DNA of 64,000 bases, from NCBI RefSeq assembly GCF_014873855.1, contig NZ_JADBEL010000005.1, positions 92,603 through 156,602 of the forward strand. The letters run 5' to 3'. Under the pieces are notes generated by a model. It did not search any database. It had not been told where the DNA came from and saw only the letters and a list, made by a program, of their open reading frames with translations. The DNA comes from Sporosarcina limicola. GTDB taxonomy: Bacteria > Bacillota > Bacilli > Bacillales_A > Planococcaceae. The position numbers and the translations under genes are program-made. Below, piece by piece: positions 51,934 through 61,496 of the stretch (positions within the stretch are counted from its first letter, which is position 1; every line of letters starts with the position of its first letter).

Positions 51934-52764
51934 TCAACTAAATGGATTATAAAACCGGCCGTTATTCAAAAACATAAATACAATCATCATGCCGAAAATA
52001 ATAAGTGACATGGAAATTGCGATCATATCTCTTCTTGCAAATTTTCTATAGCTATACCAAGTTCTTTTCTTGCGCTTACCAAATCCGCGTAGTTCCATGA
52101 CATTGCTAATCGTTTCGATTCGGTCAAGGCTCGATAAGATAAGTGGCAACAAGATAGAACTGGCATTTTTAATGCGCTTACCTAATTTTTCATTCCGAGA
52201 CATATCAATTCCTCTTGCTTGCTGTGATTTTGCAATCGTTTTATAGTCCCGTTGGATATCGGGAATGTACCGAAGTGCAATTGACACGGAATAGGACAAG
52301 CGGTAACTGATACCTATGCGATTCAAGGAAGCCGCAAACTCGCTAGGATGTGTCGTCACGATGAACAGTAGGGCGGGCGGGATGACAGCGATATATTTCA
52401 ACGTAATATTGAGCTGATAGAAAAGTTGTTCCCAAGTGAGTGAATAGCGTCCAATGCCCTCTATTATCTGATGGGACGCTCCGTAAATGAGCGTGCCGTG
52501 CTGAGGCGCAAAAAGGTAAATCGCGATGTTATTCAAAATCAAGAAAAAGAGAATGAACCCTAGAATGAACCCAATTTCTCTAATTTTCACTTTGGAAAGA
52601 ATAAAAATAATAACGCTTACAAATACGATGAACAGCAGCACGCGTGTATCATAGGAAAGCATTGCAGCACTTGATAATAATATAAAACATATTAACTTTG
52701 TTGCACCGTTCAATCGGTGGATAACAGAATCTCGTTCAATAAAGCTAAGTAGCTCATTGCTCAT
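51934..52764 (-). CDS. ECF transporter T component (EcfT)
   Basis: The 276-residue membrane protein has about five hydrophobic segments and the two coupling-helix motifs of EcfT proteins, AKSQQARGIDMS and MELRGFG (Ala-Arg-Gly type). I place the start at MSNELLSF, since GGGAGG lies 9 bases before it. It overlaps the upstream ATPase gene. EcfT needs two ATPases and a substrate-binding S component, and neither an S component nor a second ATPase is adjacent. Confidence 0.85.
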   Translation of the reverse strand: MSNELLSFIERDSVIHRLNGATKLICFILLSSAAMLSYDTRVLLFIVFVSVIIFILSKVKIREIGFILGFILFFLILNNIAIYLFAPQHGTLIYGASHQIIEGIGRYSLTWEQLFYQLNITLKYIAVIPPALLFIVTTHPSEFAASLNRIGISYRLSYSVSIALRYIPDIQRDYKTIAKSQQARGIDMSRNEKLGKRIKNASSILLPLILSSLDRIETISNVMELRGFGKRKKRTWYSYRKFARRDMIAISMSLIIFGMMIVFMFLNNGRFYNPFS

Positions 52765-53644
52765 TGAGGCGTACCTCCCGATCAAACTGGATGAACTTTT
52801 CAACGAATCGTTCATGGTCTGTAATATGGAGTGTTGTTGCTAAAGCATGCAAGGAAGATTGTTTTAAATTCGCTCGCTCAATTAACTCTGTATTGGCAAG
52901 AATTTTTGCGGGGGAGTCATCCGCGATGATTTGACCGCCACTTAAGACGATTGCCCTTTTTGTGTATTCTGTCATAAGATGCATATCATGGGTAATCAAA
53001 ATAATAGTAATTCCTTGTGTTTGCAAGCTTTCTAAAAATGTCATTAGTTCCGTCGTATGTTTATAATCCTGCCCAGCAGTAGGCTCGTCCAATAAGAGTA
53101 TAGAAGGCTCCATCACAAGAATTGCCGCGATGGATAATCGTTTTTTCTGACCATAACTTAGTGCGGAAATCGGCCAATTTCTAAATGGGTAAAGTCCGCA
53201 TACTTTCAATGTTTGCTCCACCCGTAATTTCACTTCGTCAGGGGAAACCTCTTTGTGCAACAGACCGAGACCCACTTCTTCTTGGACGATATGTTTGGAA
53301 AACATCTGATTCGGATTTTGTAAAACGAAACCAACTTGTTCGCCACGCATCTTTAAGGAATCGTTGTTGCCATTCTTACCATTAAAAAGAAGGGTACCCG
53401 ATATTGGTTTTTCAAAACCACAAATCAGTTTACCAAGTGTAGATTTTCCAGTTCCGTTTGCACCGACAATACTCACCATTTCGCCTCGGTGTATTGTCAA
53501 ATTCACGTTGTTTAGTGTAGCTTGTTTGTCAGGATAACCGAAGGAAACGTTTTGAATTTCAAGTATAGGCGAATGAATTGGCTGTTCATATTTCGCGACA
53601 GGGATATCATTGAGCCACGCCTTTTTTCGTTCTAGTTTTCGCAT
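52754..53644 (-). CDS. ECF transporter ATPase, single domain with linker-like N-terminus
   Basis: The ABC domain (about 28-260) has Walker A (GANGTGKST), signature ALSYGQKKRLSIAAIL, Walker B (ILLLDEPTAGQD) and switch His (LITHDM). The first 27 residues (LERKKAWLNDIPVAKYEQP) look like the linker between the two ABC halves of YkoD-type double ATPases. No ribosome binding site precedes the ATG, only 14 bases after the SAM-hydrolase stop. I infer a deletion removed the S component and the first ATPase half. It may be poorly expressed. Confidence 0.82.
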   Translation of the reverse strand: MRKLERKKAWLNDIPVAKYEQPIHSPILEIQNVSFGYPDKQATLNNVNLTIHRGEMVSIVGANGTGKSTLGKLICGFEKPISGTLLFNGKNGNNDSLKMRGEQVGFVLQNPNQMFSKHIVQEEVGLGLLHKEVSPDEVKLRVEQTLKVCGLYPFRNWPISALSYGQKKRLSIAAILVMEPSILLLDEPTAGQDYKHTTELMTFLESLQTQGITIILITHDMHLMTEYTKRAIVLSGGQIIADDSPAKILANTELIERANLKQSSLHALATTLHITDHERFVEKFIQFDREVRLNEQ

Positions 53645-53658
53645 ATATCACTATACCA

Positions 53659-54519
53659 TTATTCGTAAACAATTCGCGGTGCTTTTCGAATAATTACTTC
53701 CCAATTCGTACCGGTTCCGACACGGTAGGCATCCGCAAAAGATCCTTGGTTGATGGCGATGCCGATGTTATCGAGTGAATTCACGTAAACAAGCGGTTCA
53801 CCAATATGCAAATCGGCAAAAGAACGACCGTATGTCATGATGTTTTTATAGATGGTGCGGCTATCTGTCGAAATCGTTACTTCGAATGAATCGCCGAACT
53901 GCTCAGCAATCTCTTTGAATTGCGCTCTGCTAATATTGGTCCAAAGGTTTCCGAAAGGTCGATCGATAATATCCACAATACCGGTAATCACTTCATTGTT
54001 AATGCTTGAGTTTCTAAGTGGTAATCTAACGATAGTGGAAGTATCCACTGCTGGACCGATATCTTCAAATTGAATATCACCAGAAGCAAGGCGTGCACCT
54101 GTATAAGCGAAAATATCTCTTCCATGGAACGTATGGGATTCGCCGGAGTTAGGAAGCCGATTTTTTGATTCATCGATTAGTCGGACGTCTGTAATATCAA
54201 CAAATTGTTTCAGATGCGTGAGAGTTCCGTTGTCCGGTGTAATGACGTAGTGATTATCAATTGTTTTTGCAACGACGCCGCGGCGATCGGAACCGACACC
54301 TGGATCGACAATTGAAACGAAAACAGTTCCACTCGGCCAATAGCGTATGGCTTGCAACAGGCGGTAAGATGCTTCCCATATATTATATTGCGGAATCTGA
54401 TGCGTTATTTCATAAATGGAGATATCGCGATTCACTGTGTTTGCAACTCCATGCATTGCGCTGACTGCCCCGTCACTGCTCCCAAAATCTGATTGGAAAA
54501 CCAATAATCCTTTTGTCAT
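53659..54519 (-). CDS. SAM hydrolase / S-adenosyl-L-methionine hydroxide adenosyltransferase (DUF62)
   Basis: The 286-residue protein belongs to the fluorinase/chlorinase fold family whose common members split SAM with hydroxide into adenosine and methionine. Motifs: FQSDFGSSDGAVSAMHG, VFVSIVDPGVGSDRRGV, VITPDNGTL and the FHGRDIFA segment. Start MTKGLL at 54519, with GAGGAG 10 bases upstream. A Met-type T-box leader precedes it, which links the gene to methionine status. Confidence 0.88.
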   Translation of the reverse strand: MTKGLLVFQSDFGSSDGAVSAMHGVANTVNRDISIYEITHQIPQYNIWEASYRLLQAIRYWPSGTVFVSIVDPGVGSDRRGVVAKTIDNHYVITPDNGTLTHLKQFVDITDVRLIDESKNRLPNSGESHTFHGRDIFAYTGARLASGDIQFEDIGPAVDTSTIVRLPLRNSSINNEVITGIVDIIDRPFGNLWTNISRAQFKEIAEQFGDSFEVTISTDSRTIYKNIMTYGRSFADLHIGEPLVYVNSLDNIGIAINQGSFADAYRVGTGTNWEVIIRKAPRIVYE

Positions 54520-54591
54520 TGTAAATCCGCTCCTCATTCATTTTTACTTAAAATAACGCGAAATCAGCCTTCGTTGAGAAAAAAAGAGAAT

Positions 54592-54920
54592 AAAAAAATC
54601 CCGTCCTCATCAATCTTTAAACGATTGAAAAGGACGAGACTAGCTCTCGCGTACCACCTTTTTTCGTTACTTACTCACATAAGCAACCTCAACAAGTGCA
54701 GAATCCTATCGTGATAGATTCTAGACTGTGGTTCGGATAACGGGTACCAACTCCCGCTGCCATCTACTGATGCAAAATTGCTGCACGTTCAATACAGAGC
54801 TTAGAGGCCATTTTTCAAGTGAAAGTTTTCTGCTTCTTCTCAGCTACCGAAGCTTTCTGTTAAGAACACCCTACACCTTACTTTTCTCTTCAACGCTTTT
54901 AAGTATTAATGAATAATTTA
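54592..54920 (-). promoter_or_regulatory. T-box leader, probably tRNA-Met responsive, with promoter
   Basis: On the minus strand the T-box core AAGGTGGTACGCGAG (54646-54660) is followed by a terminator, CGTCC...GGACG then T7 (54592-54636). The bulge TGGT fits a tRNA ending ACCA. A likely specifier loop holds ATG (54809-54811) in GAAAAATGGCCTCT. A promoter lies upstream: TTGACA (54938-54943) and TAAATT (54915-54920), 17 apart. Uncharged tRNA-Met should allow read-through into the SAM-hydrolase operon. Confidence 0.8.
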
Positions 54921-54964
54921 CAGGATTCTAAATAAGATGTCAATGTTTTGATGTTATTTTTTTC

Positions 54965-55100
54965 ATGACTGTTCCCCTTGCGGAAATTTCAAATCTGATT
55001 GATACTAATCACAAGTTGGCGAGGGAAATGGACAACAAGATAACTCTTTTTCATGAAAATCTTGTTGAAACGCGTACCGACGTACGCGAACTACAGCGCG
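54965..55100 (+). CDS. Possible small helical protein or gene remnant
   Basis: An ATG frame reads an amphipathic, charged sequence (AEISNLIDTNHKLAREMDNK..., LVETRTDVRELQR) that looks more protein-like than a chance frame. It has no ribosome binding site and runs into the pump terminator at 55102, beyond which the frame is meaningless. Low confidence. Confidence 0.2.
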
Positions 55101-55101
55101 C

Positions 55102-55145
55102 AAAAAAAAATGCCTGCCACTTTCGTAAGTGTGGCAGGCATTTTA
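55102..55145 (-). terminator. Terminator of the RND pump gene
   Basis: AAAATGCCTGCCAC pairs with GTGGCAGGCATTTT, with a long A tract on the plus strand (a U tract for the minus transcript). Confidence 0.88.
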
Positions 55146-55150
55146 CTGTA

Positions 55151-58100
55151 TTAAGCTGCTTTTTTATTCTTACGGAACTTCCCTAAAAACTCATAGACGA
55201 TTGGAACGAAGATAAGCGTAAGCAATGTCGAGCTTGTTAATCCGCCGATAACCGTAACGCCGAGTCCTTTTGAAATAAGTCCGCTACCTTCCGCTCCAAT
55301 TGCTAATGGAATCAATGCACCAATCGTAGCGAGTGCTGTCATAAGGATTGGACGGAGTCTCGTAGAACCCGCTTCCAAAATGGCATCCCTTGTTGTAAGT
55401 CCTTCTTTTTCTTTATTAATAACACGGTCGATTAATACAATCGCATTTGTCACGACGATACCGATAAGCATTAGTAGACCAATCATTGCCGAAACGCTGA
55501 TTGTTTCGCCAGCAATCCATAAACCAACCAATGCCCCAATCACAATGAAGGGTAGGGAGAATAAGATTGCTAATGGTGCAAGTCCGCCACCAAACGTAAC
55601 AACCAAGATTAAGTACACAATGGCGACTGCGGCAACCATTGCGAGTCCGAGCTGTGTAAATGCTTCCGCGATGTCTTCTGTTACTCCAGCAGTACTGACG
55701 GTTACATTCGATGGAATATCAAGTTCGTCAACCTTACTCTGAATAGCTGACGACGTTTTTGCGACATCTTTCGTCGTTATCTCTGCCGAAACACTCGCGA
55801 ATAATTTACCGTCTTTACGGGAAATCGTATCTGACGTTGTTCCATCTTTTACATCTACCAATTCGGAAATGGCTATTTCAATACCCAGTGGTGACTGTAC
55901 TTTTTCTTTTAGTAAGTCATCGATTGTTTTATGTTCTTTCTTTTCTTCGTTAATCAAAACTTCAATTACTTTATTGTCTTCTTCGATTTTTGTTAATACT
56001 TCTTGCTTGTTATTCGGATAGAGAACCATTCCCACTTGTGCAGCCGTCAAGCCATACTGTGTTAACTTCTTTTGGTTGGCAACGAGTGTATATTCTTTAT
56101 AATTTGTCGCCAAGCTTGTTTTAACATTTTTCAAATCGTTGTTGTTATTCATGACTTTTTCGATGTCTTCAACAATAGGTTGAATGTCGTTTAAGTTATT
56201 TCCGTAAACGTAATAATTCACTGCATTACTCGACCCGCTTGCCGAAAAATCCTGCGATTTCCATTCACCTTTTGTAGATAGTTTTTTGAGTTCGATGACT
56301 GTTTCTTCTTTGACCTTTGTAAACTCAACTGTATCATCATCGAATGTTACAAATAGGAGGGCTCCATTTGAAGCACCAGGCGCCATTGGGTTTTCTCCGC
56401 CAACGGAAGCCTGCACGACGTCAACATCTTTCAAATCCAATAAATACTCTTCTGCTAATTCAACAGTGCTGTTTACAGTACTGAGCGTTTCCCCAGGTTC
56501 AGGCGTGTACGTAATGTACATTGTTTTCTGCTCTTCATCTGGAAGGAAACTTACACCGACGATAGGTGCTAGGAATAGGCTACCGACAAGAAGTACGATT
56601 GAAATGATAGTTGTGATCAATTTGTGATCTAATGTCCAATTCAATGCCTTCTTATAGAAATTGGCCATTTTACTAGTTTTTTCTTTATGACTACTGGTAG
56701 TTGAGTAAAGCTGTTTGTTGAATAATGAATGTGCAAGCATCGGCACAATCGTAATCGCAACAACAAGTGAAGCGAGCAATGCAAATACAATTGTTAAAGC
56801 GAATGGCAGGAATAATTCGCCGACCATGCCGCTTACTAAACCGATTGGCAGGAAGACTGCAATCGTAACAAGTGTAGACGACATGATAGGTTTAAACATT
56901 TCTTTTGTTGCTTCACGTACAAGTTCCTTACCTTTTAACTTTTCAGTGGAAAGGTTCATTCTTCTAAATATATTTTCAACGACAACAATTGAATCATCTA
57001 TAACACGAGCAATTGCGACGGTCATTGCACCAAGTGTCATCATATTCAATGTAATATCCATCTGCTTCAATAGCATGATTGCAATTAGCAGTGACATTGG
57101 AATCGACACAATGGATATAAGTGTAGATTTAAAGTTACGTAGGAACAGCATAATGATAATTACGGCAAAGAGCGCACCGAATAATGCTTTATTAATCATA
57201 GTATCAACTGATTGTTGAATGGGTTTACCTTGGTCGAGCGTTGTAGAAATTTTGACGCCATCGTTTTCTTTTTCAAATTGTGTCATCAATTCTTTAACTT
57301 CATCGACAACAGTTACCGTATTGGCGTTCTGTGATTTTACAACTTGAACAGCGATGGCTTCATTACCGTTCATCCTTGAAATGGATTCGGCTTTTCCAAC
57401 ATGCTCAATTGTTGCAATTTCACCAAGCTTGACGGAAGGCAATTGGAGGGCTGCGGAATTATTTTCCACGTGCGGTCCTGGTGGAACTGTAGAACCGGCA
57501 TTCATAGCCGGCATCACAGGGATCAATATGTTTTTCAAATCTTCAACAGTCGTGATATTGCCATCGATGACGACGGACTGTTCTTCTTCATTGAATTGGA
57601 ACAAGCCAAGTGGCATCGTCACGTCTGAACCTTTTACAATTTGCTTTACTGTGTTTTCATCTAAATTATGTGCAGCTAGCTTTTCTTGATCGAATGAGAG
57701 AATGACTTCTTCAATTTGTTGGCCTGACACAGCGACGCTTGAAACGCCATTAATTCCTTCAAGTTCAGGAACAAGTGCGTCTTGCACTTTTATCGTTAAC
57801 TGTTCAAGATCTGCTTTGCTGTCAGAAACACTAAGGGCGAGGACTGGAAACGCATTGATGTTAATTCTTCCGACGCTCGGATCCATTGCGTTTTCTGGCA
57901 AAGTGATATTTTTAAGCGCTTCGTTGACATCTTCTTCAGCCTGCTTCATATCAGTACCGAATGAGTATTCGATTTGCAAAGATGAGGCATTTTGGTACGA
58001 TGTGGAGCTGACCGACGTAACGCCATTCAAACTTTTAACGGCTTTTTCGAGTGGCTCCGATAATTCATTTACCACTTGATCTGGTGTAGCACCAGGATAA

Positions 58101-58252
58101 ACCGTTGTTACGCTGACGATAGGGATTGTAATATCCGGTATTGTTTCCAAATTCATTTTTGTTGCAGAGTAAATACCTGTGGCTGTTATAATAAGCGTGA
58201 GAAGCCAAACAGCTAATTTATTCTTCATAACAAAGTTAATAATTGAATTCAT
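55151..58252 (-). CDS. RND-family efflux pump (SwrC/AcrB-like)
   Basis: This 1033-residue inner-membrane pump has the RND layout: TM1 at the N-terminus, a large external loop, six helices with GAMTVAIARVIDDSIVVVENIF, a second loop, and six helices ending in PIVYEFLGKFRK. It resembles SwrC (YerP), which exports surfactin and confers resistance in Bacillus. The start is at MNSIINF with GGAGG close before. It is divergent from a TetR regulator, with a palindromic operator in between. Confidence 0.92.
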   Translation of the reverse strand: MNSIINFVMKNKLAVWLLTLIITATGIYSATKMNLETIPDITIPIVSVTTVYPGATPDQVVNELSEPLEKAVKSLNGVTSVSSTSYQNASSLQIEYSFGTDMKQAEEDVNEALKNITLPENAMDPSVGRININAFPVLALSVSDSKADLEQLTIKVQDALVPELEGINGVSSVAVSGQQIEEVILSFDQEKLAAHNLDENTVKQIVKGSDVTMPLGLFQFNEEEQSVVIDGNITTVEDLKNILIPVMPAMNAGSTVPPGPHVENNSAALQLPSVKLGEIATIEHVGKAESISRMNGNEAIAVQVVKSQNANTVTVVDEVKELMTQFEKENDGVKISTTLDQGKPIQQSVDTMINKALFGALFAVIIIMLFLRNFKSTLISIVSIPMSLLIAIMLLKQMDITLNMMTLGAMTVAIARVIDDSIVVVENIFRRMNLSTEKLKGKELVREATKEMFKPIMSSTLVTIAVFLPIGLVSGMVGELFLPFALTIVFALLASLVVAITIVPMLAHSLFNKQLYSTTSSHKEKTSKMANFYKKALNWTLDHKLITTIISIVLLVGSLFLAPIVGVSFLPDEEQKTMYITYTPEPGETLSTVNSTVELAEEYLLDLKDVDVVQASVGGENPMAPGASNGALLFVTFDDDTVEFTKVKEETVIELKKLSTKGEWKSQDFSASGSSNAVNYYVYGNNLNDIQPIVEDIEKVMNNNNDLKNVKTSLATNYKEYTLVANQKKLTQYGLTAAQVGMVLYPNNKQEVLTKIEEDNKVIEVLINEEKKEHKTIDDLLKEKVQSPLGIEIAISELVDVKDGTTSDTISRKDGKLFASVSAEITTKDVAKTSSAIQSKVDELDIPSNVTVSTAGVTEDIAEAFTQLGLAMVAAVAIVYLILVVTFGGGLAPLAILFSLPFIVIGALVGLWIAGETISVSAMIGLLMLIGIVVTNAIVLIDRVINKEKEGLTTRDAILEAGSTRLRPILMTALATIGALIPLAIGAEGSGLISKGLGVTVIGGLTSSTLLTLIFVPIVYEFLGKFRKNKKAA

Positions 58253-58343
58253 ATGTACCTCCAATAAGTTTTTACTTTGACCAAATAGTCATAATGCTTT
58301 ATTATTGATTATGAATAGGAAGTCAATACTCATCCATAATAAC

Positions 58344-58357
58344 TGACTGGTCAGTCA
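58344..58357. promoter_or_regulatory. TetR-type operator TGACTG-N2-CAGTCA
   Basis: The hexamers TGACTG and CAGTCA form an exact inverted repeat with a 2-base centre in the 157-base gap between the pump and regulator genes. This is the usual operator form for TetR regulators of RND pumps. Confidence 0.7.
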
Positions 58358-58409
58358 CGTGTCAAACGAGGAAGTTTATTCGTTTTTTTTGCAGTAAGGG
58401 GGTATTGAT

Positions 58410-59249
58410 TTGTCGGATAAAAAAATGTTGATTATCGAAAAGGCGTCGGAGCTTTTTGCGAAAAATGGGTTTGGGGCAACATCCGTGCAAGAAATTACAG
58501 ATGCATGTGGCATTTCGAAAGGTTCTTTTTATCTTTCTTTTAAATCGAAAGAAAGTCTGCTGTTTTCGATTTTCGAGTACTTCAGTACGAAGCTGATTGA
58601 CCGGTTAGGTGACATTCTCCATATGGAAGCTACGGCAAGGAATAGATTTGAACAGTTTTTCGTTATTCAATTTGAAGAAATTGCCCGGCACTCTGATTTT
58701 ATTTTGATGCACATGAGGGAACAGGCTAGTCCTATAAATGAAGAAATGCTGGGTCTACTGAATAAGCTACGCGGAAAAGCATACGAGGCTATGGAGAATC
58801 TTCTATTGGATTTGTATGGGGAAAGTATACAGATTCATTTGCCCGATCTTATCGTCATGTTGAATGGTATCATACATGGTTATGTAGAAATAATTGTATT
58901 TAATAAAAAGATGTTGAACTATACTGATTTAGCGAACTATATCATCGAACGAACAGATTCAATTATCAATGGCTTAACTGAACCTTTATTGAAAAAAGAA
59001 CAGTTACTAAGTACCGGAGGAATTACGTTTTCGATTACGCTTGAGGAGTTAGTGAAAGACATCGAAATGATTAAACAACAGATTCAAGATACGGAAGACG
59101 AGGTATTTATAAGTTTAGATGTGATTGGGCAGGAACTCTTAAATCCTAACTTCCGAAAACCTGTCATTTCAGGGATGATGTCCAATTTGAAAAATAGTGA
59201 ACTGTCGGAGGGAGTAGTGCGGAAATTAGTAAGGTTCTTAAACCAGTAA
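58410..59249 (+). CDS. TetR-family regulator of the RND pump
   Basis: The N-terminal helix-turn-helix (about 8-55; GFGATSVQEITDACGISKGSFYLSFKSKESLL) is typical of TetR/AcrR. The ligand domain is long (279 residues in total), with an extra C-terminal helical tail after about residue 200. The TTG start has AAGGGGG upstream. The divergent layout and operator indicate repression of the pump gene and autoregulation. Confidence 0.9.
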   Translation: MSDKKMLIIEKASELFAKNGFGATSVQEITDACGISKGSFYLSFKSKESLLFSIFEYFSTKLIDRLGDILHMEATARNRFEQFFVIQFEEIARHSDFILMHMREQASPINEEMLGLLNKLRGKAYEAMENLLLDLYGESIQIHLPDLIVMLNGIIHGYVEIIVFNKKMLNYTDLANYIIERTDSIINGLTEPLLKKEQLLSTGGITFSITLEELVKDIEMIKQQIQDTEDEVFISLDVIGQELLNPNFRKPVISGMMSNLKNSELSEGVVRKLVRFLNQ

Positions 59250-59327
59250 AAATGACATCATTCTTCGCTTTTTGGTCCGTTTTATGGTAGGATTTAAGTT
59301 CATAAAAGAAGAGGACGTGAAGTTAAA

Positions 59328-59702
59328 TTGATCAAAATTACAGTACCTACTCCCGATATAACGATTATTCAACGAGAACAGGAAATGGCTGCGGACGTAG
59401 CACCTATTAAGCCAGTTTACGGATTCATCGATTTCCATGAGATTCCACGTGACAAAGGCGGCATCATCTTATTTTATAACAGAAGAGATGAATTATTGTT
59501 TGCGGGGAAAGCCCGGAAAATTCGCCAACGTGTAAAAAAACATTTCGAAGACAATGTATCACCAATCAAAGATCATCGCAATGAAGTGAATAAAATTTCT
59601 GTCATCATTGTTGAAGACCCAATGGAACGTGAAATTTACGAAACATACATCATTAATACAGAACAAGCCAAATATAATGTTGATAAAGTATTCTTCGAAT
59701 AA
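59328..59702 (+). CDS. GIY-YIG-like (UvrC N-terminal-like) protein
   Basis: The 124-residue protein resembles the nuclease domain of UvrC: PVYGFIDFHEIPRDKGGIILFYNR, then LLFAGKARKIRQRVKKHF, which parallels UvrC YVGKAKNLRQRV, and a late Glu in EREIYETYIINTEQAKYNV. The first Tyr motif is weakened, so activity is uncertain. The TTG start has GAGGA 12 bases upstream. A role in DNA repair is plausible, not shown. Confidence 0.65.
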   Translation: MIKITVPTPDITIIQREQEMAADVAPIKPVYGFIDFHEIPRDKGGIILFYNRRDELLFAGKARKIRQRVKKHFEDNVSPIKDHRNEVNKISVIIVEDPMEREIYETYIINTEQAKYNVDKVFFE

Positions 59703-59705
59703 ACT

Positions 59706-59744
59706 GAAAAGCTGACTGCCATGTGCAATCAGTTTTTCTTTTTG
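59706..59744 (+). terminator. Terminator
   Basis: GAAAAGCTGACTGC pairs with GCAATCAGTTTTTC around a CATGT loop, followed by T. The same loop and inner stem occur at 28458-28498. Confidence 0.8.
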
Positions 59745-59771
59745 AATACATCATAGGAAAAGGGTGGAAGC

Positions 59772-61037
59772 ATGGACGAGCGATTGCAAAAGATTGTTGA
59801 TAAGACAAGAGGGAAGTTTGGTTTAGAAGCATCCAAGTTTGAAGACTATTCTATTCTTAAGGTAAGGGATAATATGGGAGACGCTTTTTATATATTCAAT
59901 ATGAAATGGTTTCCAAATGAAGTGACGGAACTTGTGGAAGAGGGAACAACTCCATTAGGGACGGCATTTATCAGCTATTTAATTCAGCAGGAGAAATATA
60001 AAAGTATCTCATTCGCTTCTGCCGAATCTTCCTTCACACGAACACATTTTCCAAACAAGACAGCTCATGAAGTGATTGAATGGCTTGAGGAGGAAACCGG
60101 ATTGACGTCTGGGGAAGATTTTAAATTGACGGAAGCGAACGCGAATGAATTCTATTTTGAATCGGAAATTGACGGTATTCCTCTGTCGCCAAGTTGTACA
60201 ATTAAAGTAGCATTTGATGATGTTGGAAAACTAACTAGCTTTCATTGGGATGGAACACTTCCGTCACACGAACAAGTGGAGAAATCAGAATTTTCGCTGA
60301 CACTTGAAGAAATTGAACCGATAGTGAAAATGCAACTTCAACTTGTAGAGTTTCCATCCGAAGCGAGAGGATCTTTCGTTCCTGTCTACGCAATGGACGA
60401 AGTGTATGTGACAATTGATGGTGCGCGCATCATGCCGTTCGTGGAATGCGAACGGGCAGAGGTGCAAGTGGATGAAGTGCTGGAATGGAATCTTCCACTT
60501 GAACAACAGCTGATTTTTGAAGAGATACCAGCTGTTTTTGAAGCTAAAATAGACGAAGCATTCGGCGATGTCGGTGTCGGGAAAAAACTCACATTGACAG
60601 CTGAACAAATTGAACGTAGCAAACGGGTTGTACGTGATGTCATGAGGTCGGAATACCCGAATGAATCAGGGATGTGGAGGTTAGCATCGCTGCGTCGAGG
60701 AGAAACGTCTATCGTGGCGTTTTGTAAATTGAATGAAGCTAACCTAATGATAGTTAAACGAACTATTGTTGTACACATTGATCCGGAAACGATGTCAATG
60801 TTGACTGTTTTTGATAATGTAGGAGGGATGTTTGGTTTATTTGATTCCTTCGCATCTGCTGAGAAAGCGGTTGTAACATATGAGGAAGCTTTTGAGAAAA
60901 TGATTCCATACATCACACTCGATCCTACATATGTTTACGACTATATCACAGGGAAATATGTATTATGCGGATTATTGGATGCTGCTGAAGGTATTGATGC
61001 AGTGACAGGAGAAGTTGTTTTGTTGCGGGACCTATAA
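59772..61037 (+). CDS. Hypothetical protein, YcdB/YcdC-repeat-like (421 aa)
   Basis: This acidic soluble protein has no signal. Segments such as CTIKVAFDDVGKLTSFHWDG and LTLEEIEPIVKMQL resemble the YcdB/YcdC (PepSY-like) repeat proteins of Bacillus, where strand-helix units alternate. The match is tentative. AGGGTGG precedes the ATG, and a terminator follows. Confidence 0.6.
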   Translation: MDERLQKIVDKTRGKFGLEASKFEDYSILKVRDNMGDAFYIFNMKWFPNEVTELVEEGTTPLGTAFISYLIQQEKYKSISFASAESSFTRTHFPNKTAHEVIEWLEEETGLTSGEDFKLTEANANEFYFESEIDGIPLSPSCTIKVAFDDVGKLTSFHWDGTLPSHEQVEKSEFSLTLEEIEPIVKMQLQLVEFPSEARGSFVPVYAMDEVYVTIDGARIMPFVECERAEVQVDEVLEWNLPLEQQLIFEEIPAVFEAKIDEAFGDVGVGKKLTLTAEQIERSKRVVRDVMRSEYPNESGMWRLASLRRGETSIVAFCKLNEANLMIVKRTIVVHIDPETMSMLTVFDNVGGMFGLFDSFASAEKAVVTYEEAFEKMIPYITLDPTYVYDYITGKYVLCGLLDAAEGIDAVTGEVVLLRDL

Positions 61038-61053
61038 GCTTTACTAGCAGTTT

Positions 61054-61090
61054 AAATGAGAATGCCGAAAGACGGCATTCTCATTTTTTT
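61054..61090 (+). terminator. Terminator
   Basis: AATGAGAATGCC pairs with GGCATTCTCATT, followed by T8. Confidence 0.9.
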
Positions 61091-61313
61091 TAATAAAGAT
61101 ATGTGTCAGTTTTTAGGCCTACCGCAATCCATAAGATTGTGACACCCTTTACTATGAATCAACCAATCCCACACCGCCGAAGCGACTGATCTTCGAATCA
61201 AGATGTAGTTAAAAATTAAGGGAATAGCTCATTTTGAACAGCTACAATCTGTAATAAGTACAAAACAAAAAAGTACCAGGTTGAATTTTTAAAAAAGAAA
61301 TAAAAAGAATTGC

Positions 61314-61342
61314 TTTACATTTTGAAGTGAATCTTTTAGTAT
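61314..61342 (+). promoter_or_regulatory. Promoter of the mnt operon
   Basis: TTTACA (61314-61319) and TAGTAT (61337-61342) are 17 bases apart, directly before the first MntR-like box. 61091-61313 contains no gene. Confidence 0.55.
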
Positions 61343-61350
61343 AGGGATAT

Positions 61351-61462
61351 AAAGTTTCCTGAGGGAAACAAATTAGTGTCATTTGCAGATTTGAATTTTT
61401 TTGTCCATAAAGTTTCCTTAGGGCAAAAAAATTTAAATGAAATGTTTCCTTAATGAAACATT
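61351..61462. promoter_or_regulatory. Three MntR-like operator boxes
   Basis: AAAGTTTCCTGAGGGAAACA (61351-61370), AAAGTTTCCTTAGGGCAAAA (61409-61428) and the palindrome AATGTTTC/GAAACATT (61441-61462) each match the Bacillus MntR site, which reads AGTTTCCTTAAGGCAAA. All lie downstream of the predicted -10, so MntR with manganese should block transcription. Confidence 0.75.
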
Positions 61463-61496
61463 TGAATATAAATAGTTGTATGGAGGTGTGGAAAAA

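Noticed and set aside
54728..54916. Plus-strand frame over the T-box
   Set aside because: It lies antisense to a clear T-box leader and has no ribosome binding site.
55380..58079. Several long plus-strand frames opposite the RND pump gene
   Set aside because: They are antisense shadows of a well-conserved 1033-residue coding sequence and lack starts with ribosome binding sites.
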